A program made the translations under genes and the position numbers. From Symbiodinium natans (lineage: Eukaryota; Sar; Dinophyceae; Suessiales; Symbiodiniaceae): a stretch of 64,000 bases of DNA. Shown piece by piece: positions 50,179-60,635 of this stretch. Numbering within the stretch: position 1 is the stretch's first letter; each line of letters opens with the position of its first letter. Location: assembly GCA_905221605.1 (NCBI GenBank), contig CAJNDS010002103.1:124581-188580 (forward strand), in the 5' to 3' direction. Below the pieces are notes generated by a model. It saw only the letters and a program-made list of their open reading frames with translations, did no database searches and was not told the origin of the DNA.

Positions 50179-53100
50179 CTCCAACAATCATTGCCCAAAC
50201 TTCCCAAACAACAAGCCCAAAGTCCTAACTCCCTAAACCCTAAACCCTTTGGAACCTAAACCCTAAACCTTAAATCCTCAAGCCTAAAGCCAAACCTTAA
50301 GGGGGTTGTGTCTCCTTTCAGGGTGCACGTTAGCCATCAGAGCCCAAGACCTGAGTCCGCCAGCTCCAACAGCTAGACCCGATAATGCATTGTATAGAAA
50401 TGGTATCAACAAGAACCTAGACAGCGCGTTGTGAGTTGTGACTCCTGTAGAGCTCTGAACCCTGAACCCTAAACCCTAAGCCCAAACCCCTACGCCCAAA
50501 ACCCTGAACCCAGAACCCTAAAGCCTAAACCCTAAACCCTGAACCCAAAGCCCTAAACCCTACACCCTGAACCCAACATCTGCTCTTCCCCTTTGGCCTG
50601 CGTGGTAGCGGCCTGCTCTCGCTGTTGCTGGGAGACCTGGGCCACGGGACCACCGGGCTCGTGCGAGGGGACTTGAAGCCAGCTACCAAAACGAGGTTTA
50701 GGGTTTAGGGTTCAGGGTTTAGGGTTCAGGGCTTAGGGTTCCAGGTTCAGGGTTTAGGGAAGTGCTCACTTTCAGTGCCATAAGGGAATATTAGTAGCCC
50801 AAAAAGTGTAAAGTGTACTCAATGAGTCATTCAGCTACTAAGGGACACTCTATTATATGATGTGCTATCTACAACTGGACGCAGGAGTAACCTAGGAATG
50901 AAAAGGGCACCCTTTTTGGGTTAACAAGGGGCTTATAAGGGAACCTAAACGCTAACAAAAGGAAAAAGGGCCTACTGTGGGTCCTAGATCATGAGGAAAA
51001 TTCCATTAAAGACTACTCTATTCATCTTTTACTACACAACCCCATTGCGTTAACTTAAGTTTCTTAACCCTACACCCTAAGCCCTAAACCAACGCTAAAC
51101 CCTGAGCCCAGGCGATGGGCTGTCTGTGTGCGACAGATGGACAAGAAGATCTAGAACTCGCAAGCAACGCGGCAATCGTCGTCCTACTAGCACTCTCCAG
51201 GCTTAGGGTTTAGGGTTTAGGGTTTAGGGCTTAGGGATTAGGGTTTAGGGTTTAGGGTTTAGGGTTTACTACTGTATCGCTGCACCCACCATCACCACCA
51301 CCTCCCACTCTGAACCCTAAACCTTCAACCGACAACCCACAACCCTAAGCTAGACGTGCGACGCTCAACGCAACACCTGAAATTGAAAACCAGCAAACAA
51401 CCCAAAGCAGGACATTTGACTCCCACCCAAAACCCCAACCCGAATCCCTAGATTGAACACCCCCAGCCCTAAGGTTCCATTGACTCCCAGTCTAACCCCA
51501 AAACCCTAAACCCTAAACCCTAAACCCTAAACCCTAAACCCTGAACCCTAAACCCTAAACCCTAAACCTCCCAGGGTTGTACCTTGGACTCCTAAGGTGG
51601 TACCCTTGGGTTCTGGGTACCCTTTTTAAAGATGCTTAAGGTAGTACAGGGTTTAGGGTTTAGGGTTTAGGGTTTAGGGTTTAGGGTTTAGGGTTTAGGG
51701 TTGAGGGCCATATTAAGGAGTATACTATAGGGATTCTTTAGGGGTACGACCTTAGGGGTCCAAGGTGCAAGCCCTAAACCCTGAACCCTCAGTCCCTTGA
51801 AAACCCTAAACCCTAAACCCTAAACCCTAAACGCTAAACGCTAAACGCTAAACCCTAAACCCTAAACCCTAAACCCTAAACCCTAAACCCTAAACCCTAA
51901 CCTTTGATACACGCCCTGGAAGGGACCTTTTCCAGGTGCGCAAGGCGGAGACGTAGTTCCTGCTGCAAGTAACTTGGGTTTAGGGCTTAAAGGGTTTAGG
52001 GTTAGGGTTAGGGTTTAGGGTTTCGGGTTTAGGGTTTAGGGCCTAGGGCTTAGGGCTTCTAAGGTTGATAGGGCTTCTGGGGTTTAGGGCTTAGGGCTTC
52101 TAGGGCTTATAGGGTTTAGGGCTTGGGGTTTGGGTTTAAGAAGCCATGAAGGAGGAGTGTCAGCGAGCCCTTAAACCCGCGAGCCCTGGATCCTACAAAC
52201 CCTCGAATCTTCAGCCCATGGGCACGAACTCCGAAACAACCGCCTCCACCCCCGCCCCCCCACCCCCCCCCCCCCGCCCCCCCCCCCCCCCACCCCCCAA
52301 AAAAAAAAAAAAAAAAAAGAGAAAAGACACAGAAAAAAACTCCACCTCCCACCCCCCCCCTCAAAAAAAAAAGAAGTGAAAACAATAACACAACCCCCCA
52401 AAAACTCCTAGAAGCCCTGAACATGAAGCGATCGGGCGGCAAACGTTCGTGGCCTTCGGCTCCACCTCCTGGAACTGCTTCTCCGTGCCTAGTTCATGGT
52501 TGGGATACCATTAAAAACTTAAAACTTATATACCTTATTGGGTTTAAATACCCTTAATTAAACTTATATACCTTATTGGGTTTTAATACCCTTCAAAATG
52601 TAAAAATGGTACCCAACTATGACAAAGGTGCCCGTGGCCAGACTTTCAAGCAGGGAGATCCGCTGCATACCCTGAGCCGGCTGTGGGGGGTCAGGGGGGT
52701 TTTGGAGGGTTTGAGGGGTTAGGGCTTTTAGGGTTTAAGGTTTAGGGTTTCTAGGGCTTCGGGTTGAGGGTCAAGGAGTTTAGAGGGTTTGGGTAATATA
52801 GGGATTATTATCTTTCTTTCGGGGTTCTTAAGCAAAGAGTAGTAACTTCACAGTGCGGCTGGAGCCGCTGTGGCTTCCTTCGTACTTTGCACCACTCCTA
52901 CTTCTCAGGGCGGACTTTACCCACACTGTGCACATACAGCGCACTTGCCGTTTAGGGTTTAGGGTTTAAGGTTTAGGGTTTAGGGTTTAGGGTTTAGGGT
53001 TTAGGGTTAACTCCACTGCAGAACCATTTCTGGAACCCTCTGCGTAATGCCCCAAACCCTAATCAATACACCCTGTAGGCATTGTTGGAGGCCCCCTGGT

Positions 53101-53782
53101 TCGGGTTCTTCTTACTAGGCTGGCCCTTACATACATTCTGAGTATATTACCAAACATGAACCTCTTCAACCGCATTTAAAGATGCAATTCAAGGAACATA
53201 TGAAATGATGTCCCACAGGCCTTTCCAAATATGATTTCGAAAAGCCGATGGATGAGGCAAAAACACAACCTAGTCTAGTGATAGGGGTTGATGGGGCCAC
53301 GGGTTGCTGGGGCTCTTGGGTAGGGTTTAGGGCTCCGGGCCTATTATAGGGGGCTTTGGGGGCTTTCGGGGCTTTTGGGGTTTTGGGACTCTGACTCTGG
53401 GGGTTGGTCTTCTAGGCTGCCCAGTAACCTAGGCTTAAAAAGGGTGCCCTTTTTTGCTTAAAGGGGTTTACAAGGGAACCTAAACCCCCCCAAAAAGGGA
53501 ATAAGGGTACTACTGGGCATCCTAGTCTTCAGCCCTCACGCCACCTGCTAGCCCGTGCTCGCTCCCCCTGCGGCGCCTGTCGCAGCCGTGCGGCCGCTGA
53601 GCCTTCTCGCTCCTCGGCCTCTCAGAGCAATTTGCGGTTTAGCGTTTAGGGTTTAGGGTTTAGGGTTTAGGGTTTAGGGTTTAGGGTTGCTCTGACTGAG
53701 GTGTGGTATGGCTTATGACCGTATAGCGGTGTTTCATGCACCGCACCTGCTGTGTGCAGTCGTCGAGGCATTCGTCCATGCG
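50125..53782 (-). CDS. Coiled-coil protein, seven exons in phase, both ends open
   Basis: Minus-strand exons 53782-53747, 53618-53577, 52671-52632, 52488-52445, 51962-51927, 50636-50598, 50178-50125 join in frame, using GC and GT donors and mostly AG|G acceptors. Segments in order: RMDECLDDCTQQ, AEEREGSAAARLRQ, GMQRISLLESLATG, TEKQFQEVEPKATN, QELRLRLAHLEK, VSQQQREQAATTQ, AALEQENRQLRRTLADKE. The joined product keeps a heptad-like pattern rich in Leu, Gln, Glu and Arg, strongly suggesting a long coiled coil. The first segment has a CxxxC pair. I cannot name the family. Phase continuity across six junctions supports one gene; the first exon is the least certain. Introns hold telomeric arrays and MITEs of families F and C. 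Confidence 0.65.
50598..50636 (-). CDS. Coiled-coil gene exon 6
   Basis: GGCCCAG| then VSQQQREQAATTQ and |GCCAAAGG. Both flanks read on as open frame, so the edges rest on phase. Confidence 0.55.
50878..50988. mobile_element. MITE family F copy
   Basis: GACGCAGGAGTAACCTAGGA on the left, GGGCCTACTGTGGGTCCTAG on the right. Confidence 0.75.
51500..51900. repeat. Three telomeric arrays in 400 bases
   Basis: CCCTAAA (51500-51567), TTTAGGG (51650-51705) and CCCTAAA (51800-51900). The last includes three CGCTAAA units in a row. Confidence 0.9.
51927..51962 (-). CDS. Coiled-coil gene exon 5
   Basis: ACTTGCAG| then QELRLRLAHLEK, donor |GTCCCTTC. Phase 0 at both ends. Confidence 0.65.
52240..52375. 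repeat. C-rich and A-rich low-complexity tract
   Basis: Runs of C and A separated by a few bases. The Pro- or Gly/Phe-rich open frames here are artefacts of composition. Confidence 0.9.
52445..52488 (-). CDS. Coiled-coil gene exon 4
   Basis: AACTAG| then TEKQFQEVEPKATN, donor AAC|GTTTGCC. Starts with two bases completing Gly from exon 3. Confidence 0.65.
52496..52628. mobile_element. MITE family C copy with internal duplication
   Basis: CATGGTTGGGATACC to CCCAACTATGACAAAGG. An internal block (AACTTATATACCTTATTGGG) is present twice. Confidence 0.8.
52632..52671 (-). CDS. Coiled-coil gene exon 3
   Basis: CCGGCTCAG| then GMQRISLLESLAT, GC donor. It begins four bases from a MITE edge. Confidence 0.65.
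52815..53418. other. Intron of the coiled-coil gene
   Basis: Family I fragment (52815-52846), an exon-like stretch open on both strands at about 52850-52950, TTTAGGG array (52953-53008), and G-rich degenerate repeats (53330-53400). Confidence 0.45.
53419..53528. mobile_element. MITE family F copy
   Basis: TGCCCAGTAACCTAGG on the left and GTACTACTGGGCATCCTAG on the right, with the family's GGGAACCTAAACCCCCC block. Confidence 0.7.
53577..53618 (-). CDS. Coiled-coil gene exon 2
   Basis: CTGAGAG| then AEEREGSAAARLRQ, GC donor. The frame stays open past the donor. Confidence 0.55.
53747..53782 (-). CDS. Coiled-coil gene exon 1 (tentative)
   Basis: CGCCTGAG| then RMDECLDDCTQQ, donor |GTGCGGTG. 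The frame is also open upstream (GRAALLLAPE), so the exon may be longer. Confidence 0.45.
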
Positions 53783-54389
53783 CTCAGGCGCCAGGAGCAG
53801 GGCAGCGCGCCCGCCCCCCGCGCCTCAGTTTGGGCGCGCGGGCTGCGAACTGCCAACTAGATGCCCAAGTTGAGGGTTGAGGGTCTATAGGGCTTAGGGG
53901 TTGGGGGGCCTCTCAGGGAAGGTGTGGGGAAAGCAGCCCGGGTGGGGCCGAGGATCCAGTAGAGTCAGATACCGCCTGACGGAAGAAGGCACCTCGTAGA
54001 AACGTTGTACATACAAACCCCGCCATAACAAGCGATTGCTTTCAATGCCACGATGCAACTTCTTCTTGTGTGGTGCATCTGGAAGCCTCGTGAAACCCTA
54101 AACCCCGGACCTTAAACAAAAACCCAAGCCTTATAAAGCCCCAAATTCTGAACCACCCCCCCCCTAGACAGCCCAACACCTTGCACCCTGAAAGGGTAGC
54201 TACTAAACACCAAACCCCGCGAGCTTGAAACCCTCAAAAAAGAGTATCCAGATCTGAAACCGTCCACTCTCGAGGCAAGCTCCTGGGAACATGCTCTATG
54301 CCGCTGTTGTTGGTGTCAGGGTTTTTGGTAAAGACGATACTATAAACCCTAAACCCCCTGAGCCTAAGCCCCTTAGCAGCCCCCAAGAC
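53783..54389. other. Sequence without an assigned gene
   Basis: GC-rich DNA at 53790-53860, then mixed sequence with CCCTAAA-like fragments. Nothing further supported. Confidence 0.4.
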
Positions 54390-54435
54390 CGCGTGAAGGG
54401 CTGCGGCTTGCGAGAGATCGCCAGGCTCGTGCAGC
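54390..54435 (-). CDS. Orphan exon, unknown protein
   Basis: CTTGCGGAAG|G then LHEPGDLSQAAALHA, donor |GTCTTGGG. CCCTAAACCC precedes the acceptor by about 8 bases. Confidence 0.5.
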
Positions 54436-55149
54436 CTTCCGCAAGGGTTTAGGGTTTAGGGTTTGGGGTTTTTCGGGTTTAGGGCTTTTAGGTGTTTGGG
54501 GCTTAGGGCTTTTCGGGCTTCGGGTTTGGGGATTTGAGGTGTTAGGGGGTTAGGGTTGGGGTTTGGGGGGGTTAAGGGCATTCTTGGAGTTTCCGGGCTT
54601 AGGGTTTTACTCCATGTACTATAGAGGGCCCAAGCATATACTGTATAGGTACATGGACTTCCGGGTTTTGGGACGATAACTAAGGGCGGGAAAGGAACAA
54701 GGTTGAGGGTTTGTAGGGTTCAGGGGCTCGCGTTTGGGCTTCGAGGTCAAGGGTTTTGGGAAGCGAAAACCTTACTTCATTGGGAGTGCTGTTTGGGGCC
54801 AAGCAGCTCGTGTTCTGATCATCTACACATAGAGGGGGGGGGCTCTGCATGAGTTTTCGTGCATTTCATAATGGCTGACACACCGACACGGGCCCAATGA
54901 TGTAAGTTTAGGACACCCTGAAGCCCAAATCTCTCAACTCTTAACCTGCTCTGTTGGATAGCTGCCCGCTATATGGTCAGTTCTCTAAATTATGTTCTTT
55001 TTGGGGTTCCTACTATAAGGCGGCCCGTCTTATTTAGGGTACCCAACGGGACCATGATCACCAGATAGCCGGTAAACCCGCAACAGCCCCAAAAGCCTAG
55101 AACCAAACACCGCCGCCCGGGCCCAGGGAGTCCCAGTACCCCGTATACT
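54436..55149. other. Degenerate TTTAGGG-like DNA and MITE fragments
   Basis: TTTAGGG/TTCGGGG mixtures (54445-54600), family B fragment (54612-54653), and the ATGGTCAGTTCTC element (about 54973-55030). No gene. Confidence 0.5.
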
Positions 55150-55176
55150 CAGGACATACATACATACATACATAAA

Positions 55177-55208
<32 letters not shown>

Positions 55209-55300
55209 CATGTATACATATATATGTATATACATATGTATGTATACATACACTAAATATACATGCATATATATGTATACCTTTGTATATACATATCCTT
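55150..55300. repeat. (TACA)n and (TA/TG)n microsatellite
   Basis: About 50 bases of TACA units followed by mixed TATATG repeats. Open frames across it are not genes. Confidence 0.95.
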
Positions 55301-55397
55301 TTTATGAGATCTCCGTCGCTATCTCGGGCCCGTGCAGCAGGTTGACACATGCTATGCCCCGGTCAGAACACCACGGTGGCGTCCAGAGCCCTCTGAA

Positions 55398-55530
55398 AAC
55401 CTATAAGCCCTATAAACCCTACAAACCCTATAAACCCTACAAACCCTATAAACCCTTCAAACCCTATAAACCCTACAAACCCTACAAACCCTATAAACCC
55501 TACAAACCCTATAAACCCTAAACCCTAAAC
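55398..55530. repeat. 9-mer telomere-like array (CCCTATAAA/CCCTACAAA)
   Basis: About 14 units of nine bases alternating CCCTATAAA and CCCTACAAA, ending in two normal CCCTAAA units. It reads as Lys-Pro-Tyr repeats in one frame but is satellite-like DNA. Confidence 0.9.
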
Positions 55531-55556
55531 CCAACCCCACACGCAGTTGTGGAGGC

Positions 55557-55619
55557 CTCGGTCGACTGATGCAGGAGTCGGCTGGTCTGTTGTGGCAAGG
55601 CAGCAGCGCAGCTGAGGGC
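55557..55619 (-). CDS. Orphan exon, helical segment
   Basis: GAGCTTGAG| then ALSCAAALPQQTSRLLHQST and E, GC donor. Twenty-one codons, GC-rich. No family recognised. Confidence 0.5.
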
Positions 55620-55649
55620 CTCAAGCTCTTACTTGCCCCTGGGTCGGGG

Positions 55650-55745
55650 TTTAGGGTTTAGGGTTTAGGGTTTAGGGTTTCGGGTTAGGGTTTAGGGTTT
55701 AGGGCTAGGGTTTAAAGTTTAGGGTTTAGGGTATAGGGTTTAGGG
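55650..55745. repeat. TTTAGGG array
   Basis: About 12 units with variants (TTCGGG, GCTAGGG). Confidence 0.9.
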
Positions 55746-55769
55746 CTAACCCAAATCGGAACTTTTCAG

Positions 55770-55928
55770 GTGGAGCGGATGTATCGAAATGATGGCTTTG
55801 GGCACCCGAAGTACATGCGCGTGGTAGCAGCTGTCCAACATAAGGGACTCGACTTTCGAACCCGAATGGTGCTGCAGAGCTTTGAGAACTCTACAGAACA
55901 TCAGCTGCTGGCGGCCTGCGGCTCTTGA
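55770..55928. CDS. Long exon-like block, open on both strands
   Basis: Plus reading: acceptor ACTTTTCAG|, 52 codons (VERMYRNDGFGHPKYMRVVA and on to LLAACGS) and a TGA at 55926-55928, so it could be a last exon of a plus-strand gene. The minus strand is also open for over 50 codons (RQQLMFCRVLKALQHHSGSK). The plus reading has the better splice site; the window's polarity favours minus. No family recognised. Confidence 0.45.
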
Positions 55929-57395
55929 CTAAGAGTTTAGGGTTTAGGGTTTAGAGTTTGGTTTTTTTACAGGGCTTTTAGGGGTTTTAGGGTTTGTAGG
56001 GACTAAAGGGTTACAGGGTTTCTAAGGCTTATACGGCTTGCAGGGTTTACTGGGGGTTAGGCTTTCGGCGTGTGTCCCAAGTATGTCATTTATGACGTGG
56101 GTTTTTGCTCCACCCCGTCGCCATTCCTGTTCTGATGTTCAGACTTGGTTCCCAGTTTCTAGGGCTGTCTGATTTAGGATGCTAATATGTTGGAGGTTGC
56201 GCTGAAATGCTCACCTTTGACATTGACGCTTCTTCGATGATGCATCTGACTATCGGATTGCCAGTTCCGCTCTGGAACCAATGTAATTAGGCGACCCAAA
56301 TGGGGAGTATCTTGATAATCTTGATACGCAGTCCTCCATCCACTCATTATAGTAAATGACTAAACCTAAACCCCACAACCCTACCCTAAACCCTGAACGG
56401 CAAAGCGCATCTGCAGCGGAAGGTCACAACAACGCCTCGCCCGAGGTCATCAAAGGCGAACACTTTGCTTAAGGAACCGTGCGCCGATGGAGGGCATAAA
56501 AAGGTGTATGAGGCTGATAGGTTTATAGGGCTTCCGGGGGCTTTTGTGTGCTTATGGGGCTTATAGGGCCTGGTAGAGGGATTGTGTTTCTGAAGCTCGT
56601 AGGTTTGTTGCGTTTGGGGTATATACTTGGGCCCAGAAAGGACCGCTTGAAAGCCCAAGCATAAGCTGAGGAGATACATGGCCCCTGTAGAGCCTTAGGG
56701 TAATCAAAGTCTGACAACGGAAACCGAACCCCCGAACAAGCAACCCTAAACTGAACACGCTAAGCCCCGCAAAACCCTGAACCCGATAAACCCTATAAAA
56801 CTACATAGGCACAGAAGGTCACCTCTCTAAGTTCTGGTCCTTCTTGAGGTTACAATAATAAGACGGCCTCTAACACTCAGGGTAACCAAAAAAGGACCCC
56901 AATCGCTACTTTGGAGTAGACACTGCAAAAAAAGGAAATACTTTTGTCGGTATAAGCAGCTACAATAGGAACCCAGAACCAGAAACATATACATATATAT
57001 ATATACATACATATCAAAGTACAGTACTCCAAAACCCAGTTAGTTCAGAGAACTCACCATGTGCCCTGCGGTCTTGAGCAAGGCACCACATCGGCGAGAG
57101 CTGGCAACAGCCTGCGAACGGGTTTAGGGTTCAGGGCTTAGATAGGGTTCAGGGTTCAGGGTTTAGGGTTTAGGGTTTAGGGTTTAGGGTTTACTGGTTT
57201 GCGGCTTACGGTTTAGGGTTTCGGAGAAGCTTTGGGAAGACCACATAAACACCCTTCACTGGGGATCATCTACCTGATGCTACACCGCTGAATGCTCAAC
57301 CCAAGCTTCGAGCCTCTAGGGCGAGGTTGTCCAATGCCCAGGGGTGCCCTTGTCCAAACCCTAAAACCCTCTATAGCGCCTTGAGTCAACAACTC
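55929..57395. other. Stretch with repeats and one possible exon
   Basis: TTTAGGG-like runs (55930-56060), unique AT-rich DNA (56080-56360), family B fragment (56621-56683), dispersed repeat (56925-57045) and TTTAGGG array (57150-57195). A minus-strand exon at about 57065-57110 (LLPALADVVPC after TTCGCAG|) is possible. Confidence 0.4.
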
Positions 57396-57587
57396 CTGGC
57401 TGGTTCTTAGTAGGGAATGAGGGCCCTAGGTCATCCCTTAACGGGTATATATCGGGCCCTAATTCCCTCATTCAAAGGGTGTATAGGGCCCTAAGGGCCC
57501 TATATAATCCTTTAAAGGGTACTCATATATATATATATATGGCCCTACTTCCCTCATTCCCTACTGAGAACTGAGAACCAGCCAGCT
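57396..57587. mobile_element. MITE family A, composite copy
   Basis: CTGGCTGGTTCTTAGTAGGG on the left and CCCTACTGAGAACTGAGAAC then CAGCCAG on the right. Inside, a second ATTCCCTCATTC block and repeated GGGCCCTA units suggest one copy inserted in, or duplicated within, another. Confidence 0.8.
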
Positions 57588-57599
57588 TAAGCAAACAAC

Positions 57600-57690
57600 G
57601 CCTTCACAAGCCGAGCGGCCGTGAAGCTGGGGCATCTGACTCCCCGGATGCGGCAGCCTGGCGGCTTGATAGAGAGCCTCTCTATAGGGT
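57600..57690. CDS. Possible exon, strand undecided
   Basis: Plus frame NNAFTSRAAVKLGHLTPRMR and minus frame AAASGESDAPASRPLGL are both open. It lies between a family A MITE and a TTTAGGG run. Confidence 0.3.
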
Positions 57691-58098
57691 TTAGGGTTTA
57701 GGGTTTAGGGTTAAGAATCCCTCGTACACTCTAAAGTACATTCATGTAAGGATGCCTCTTATACTGTACTTTGACCATGGTTGTCCTTTAAATCTCTTTG
57801 GACAATATTGGTATATAGGGTCCCTCATAATACACCCAAGAAAGAAATCATTTAAGAATATACCAAAGGCCACTCCTAGTAATGTGAAGGCACGTTCTCG
57901 AGTAGTCCCTCTGCCCAAAGCTAGTGGTTGTCCTTGGGGTATCTCACCCGGACAAACGGCCACATAAAGGAGCTGCTAGGTTTTCAGATATACTGGATTT
58001 CGTTTTTTGTTGTTTAGCAAGCAAAACTAGCCCTGAAAACAAGGGAAAGGATTACACCGGGGGTTGTAGATATGATGTTTCTGACTATTGGTACTTGT

Positions 58099-58202
58099 TG
58101 GGATGTTCCCTCTTACACTAACAGTCTTTAAAAGGGATTCTGATAGGGGATACTATAATCCCGATTAAGGACTGTTAAGTCAAGTATGAGGAACTTCCCA
58201 AG
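58099..58202. mobile_element. MITE family D copy
   Basis: GGGATGTTCCCTCTTACACT on the left, AAGTATGAGGAACTTCCCAA on the right. Confidence 0.75.
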
Positions 58203-58374
58203 TTACTGGGCAGTCAGCCAGAGATCACAAAACTAGAGCCCAGACCTTCAAAATAAACCCTAAGCCCAAAACCCCTAACCCCTAAACATATATATATATA
58301 TATATACACACACATGTGTACATATGTATGTGTGTATATACAAATATGTATATATAAACTCTCGAAAACCAAAC

Positions 58375-58450
58375 GGTTTAGGGTTTCCACCACCTCCTCG
58401 AAGATGGTCGTGCGCGCCAGCAGATCCAGCGGGGTCGTGCCCTCATCATC
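58375..58450 (-). CDS. Ankyrin-repeat exon
   Basis: CTGATGGAG| then DDEGTTPLDLLARTTIFEEV and VETLN on the minus strand. D-x-x-G-x-TPLDLL...VVETL is a canonical ankyrin repeat pattern. The 3' edge is uncertain. Probably the same gene as 59512-59554. Confidence 0.65.
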
Positions 58451-58748
58451 CTCCATCAGGAGAGTTGCTGGCGCAAGCCTTGCGGGTTTAGGGTTTAGGG
58501 TTTAGGGATTAGGGTTTAGGGTTTAAGGTTTAGAGTTTAGGGTTGCAGACTCATGTTGAGAGGACTAGAGATTCTTCTAACTTTTGTTCGCGTTGGGGAG
58601 GGAGGTGTCAAGACTAGGGGGAGGCGATGCGGGTTAGGGCTTACAGCGCAGGCATGTCGAACTTGGCAGATATCTTGGCGCCACATGCGCAGGCCTGCCG
58701 TTGTTTCGGAGCTTACCCGGAAACTTCGAAGATCCGCTAAGCAAGAGT

Positions 58749-58847
58749 CTTACTGTTGGTTAGTAGGGAATGAGGGAATGAGGTACCCTATATCCCCCTA
58801 CATATATCCTTTAATCGTTCCCTCATTCCCTACTAACCAACCGTAAG
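58749..58847. mobile_element. MITE family A, short intact copy
   Basis: CTTACTGTTGGTTAGTAGGG and the next nine bases are mirrored by the right end (CCCTACTAACCAACCGTAAG) with a single mismatch over about 29 bp. The cleanest example of the family here. Confidence 0.9.
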
Positions 58848-58937
58848 GAGTATGTGGCTAGATGGGTTGAGTGTGAAGGGCACATGATGAGCAAGCGTCC
58901 ACATCTGCTGTCTGGGCTTGGGCTTTGGGGTCAACTT

Positions 58938-59040
58938 GGGGGTTTCCGAAAATAAGGGCACCTTCTTGGTGTCCTTACGATAAGGGGATACGATGGTTTG
59001 GGGGTCTATATTGGGGTTCCCTTATGTTCGTAAACCCCGG
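58938..59040. mobile_element. MITE family H copy
   Basis: GGGGTTTCCGAAAATAAGGG to CCCTTATGTTCGTAAACCCC, with TTCTTGGTGTCCTTACGATA inside. Confidence 0.65.
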
Positions 59041-59344
59041 ACTTCAGCTAAGGCATCAGCTGCAGAATCCTCACCAAGAGCCTCGGTTGGCATCGCCCAC
59101 CGTCCATGTGTCAGCCTACTCTCGGCAACCTGGTAGCAGCTCGATAGCCTTAACCTTCAGGGTCCATGTACGCGAACGCGGTATACTTGGCCATGAAGTA
59201 TAGTTCCCATGGTACATAATGGTACATATATACATATATAGAAAAATGTCTTTTGTATACATGTATATATATGTATATTGATTCATTTGTGGATTTCTGT
59301 ATTTTCACTTTAGTCAGCACTCCGCACTTCACACTTCGCCCTCC

Positions 59345-59347
59345 ACC

Positions 59348-59396
<49 letters not shown>

Positions 59397-59398
59397 AG
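59345..59398. repeat. Poly(C) tract, 48 consecutive C
   Basis: The longest homopolymer in the window, between a TA-rich microsatellite (59220-59275) and a CCCTAAA run. Its length is unlikely to be exact. Confidence 0.95.
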
Positions 59399-59511
59399 CC
59401 CCCTTCCCCCCAAACCCCATACCCCTAAACCCTAAACCTGAATTCTAAACCCTAAACCCTATACCCCCAAAGCGGTTACATGAAATCTTTGCCGCGGGGC
59501 TCCAGAGAAGC

Positions 59512-59554
59512 CTTGGACCCGGCGCTCGCGGCCAAGTGCGCGGGTAAACGGCCC
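59512..59554 (-). CDS. Ankyrin-repeat exon
   Basis: GAAAGCAG|G then GRLPAHLAASAGSK and |GCTTCTC on the minus strand. G-R-x-P-x-HLAA is the ankyrin consensus (GRTPLHLAA). The frame stays open past the donor. Confidence 0.65.
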
Positions 59555-59621
59555 CTGCTTTCAAGAGGTACTGCTTCTTAGGGCAATAGGAACTTAGGTA
59601 GCCTATACATATATATGTATA

Positions 59622-59629
59622 TATATCTA

Positions 59630-59692
<63 letters not shown>

Positions 59693-59700
59693 GTGTGTGT
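59622..59700. repeat. (CTAT/CTGT)n microsatellite
   Basis: About 18 tetranucleotide units. Confidence 0.95.
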
Positions 59701-59810
59701 AATCCGCAAAAGGGGCATAAACGTAAACCCCCAGTTTCTCTTCGAGGGTCCAATGTCCGGCCATTGCTCCCAGAGGCAAACGAGTTCCTTCTCCGGAGCC
59801 TCTTCCCTAA

Positions 59811-59911
59811 GGGTCCATGTACCTATATAGTATCTACGTGGCCTTTAAAAGGCTCCCATATAGTAGCTTTAGGGCCCAAGCATATACTATATAGGCACAT
59901 GGACCCTAAGG
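59811..59911. mobile_element. MITE family B, intact copy
   Basis: GGGTCCATGTACCTATATAG on the left mirrored by CTATATAGGCACATGGACCC on the right. Confidence 0.85.
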
Positions 59912-60080
59912 GTTTGTCTGTTGAGGCCCGTCTCCCAAAGGCTTCAATGCTACACCTACGCAAACGACGCGGCTATGACTCATGTAACTTGCCGACGCGC
60001 ACCTACTCCCCGCAGCCCCACAGGAAAATTACCGATGACGTGGATCCTTAGGGATTAGTCTCCCAATTGTTTCCCTTTAA

Positions 60081-60287
60081 CTAGTCTTTTGTGAAATGAA
60101 TAGACCCTGGATGCTGTGCCGTCTGTCTGGGACTGTTTGATGCTGTTGTCGCATGCCGCGGCGGGAGCAAAAAATGTCGCCTTCCCTGTTGGCCAAAGGC
60201 CGAAAAGAAGTGGTCCTCAAGTGCTGATTTGGGTCGAGGCTGGTAAAAATGTAAAGGTTCAGGGTTCGGGACCATCTCAGGTTCCAA
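60081..60287. other. Unique sequence with an open minus-strand frame
   Basis: The minus frame (including KSALEDHFFSAFGQQGRR) runs about 68 codons. It could be an exon of the ankyrin gene but carries no recognisable repeat. Confidence 0.3.
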
Positions 60288-60483
60288 ACGTACCAGTAGG
60301 CCGTTTATATGGGTCCCTTGTGATTATAGCTCTCATACACCACATGAAAACAAGGGCCCATACTTCGGATCCCACCCTAAACCCTAAACCCTAAACCCTC
60401 AACCCTCAACCCCAAACCCTGAACGGTAAGGGACCATACTACGGGCCCACGGTTGAAACCTTACAGTCCAGGAACCTCTTGAC

Positions 60484-60590
60484 AGTTTGACCTAGGGGCC
60501 TGAAGAATTTCAAAAGGGTTTTGGGGGGTTACTATATAGTATAATTACAAGGGCACACCAGCAGGGAATATTATCAGCAACTATCCCTAA
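60484..60590. mobile_element. MITE family G copy
   Basis: CCTAGGGGCCTGAAGAATTT to GGGAATATTATCAGCAACTA with the family's GGGTTTTGGGG and AGTATAATTACAAGGG blocks. Confidence 0.65.
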
Positions 60591-60635
60591 ACCCTAAACC
60601 CTAAACCCCTATATTTGGTGCCTGGCATCTCCTGC

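Noticed and set aside
52116-52442. Gly/Phe-rich or Pro-rich protein frames
   Set aside because: Produced by C- and A-homopolymers; the same holds for 60609-60910 and 59150-59435.
55398-55521. Lys-Pro-Tyr repeat protein frame
   Set aside because: It is the direct translation of a 9-mer tandem array; no non-repeat coding part is attached.
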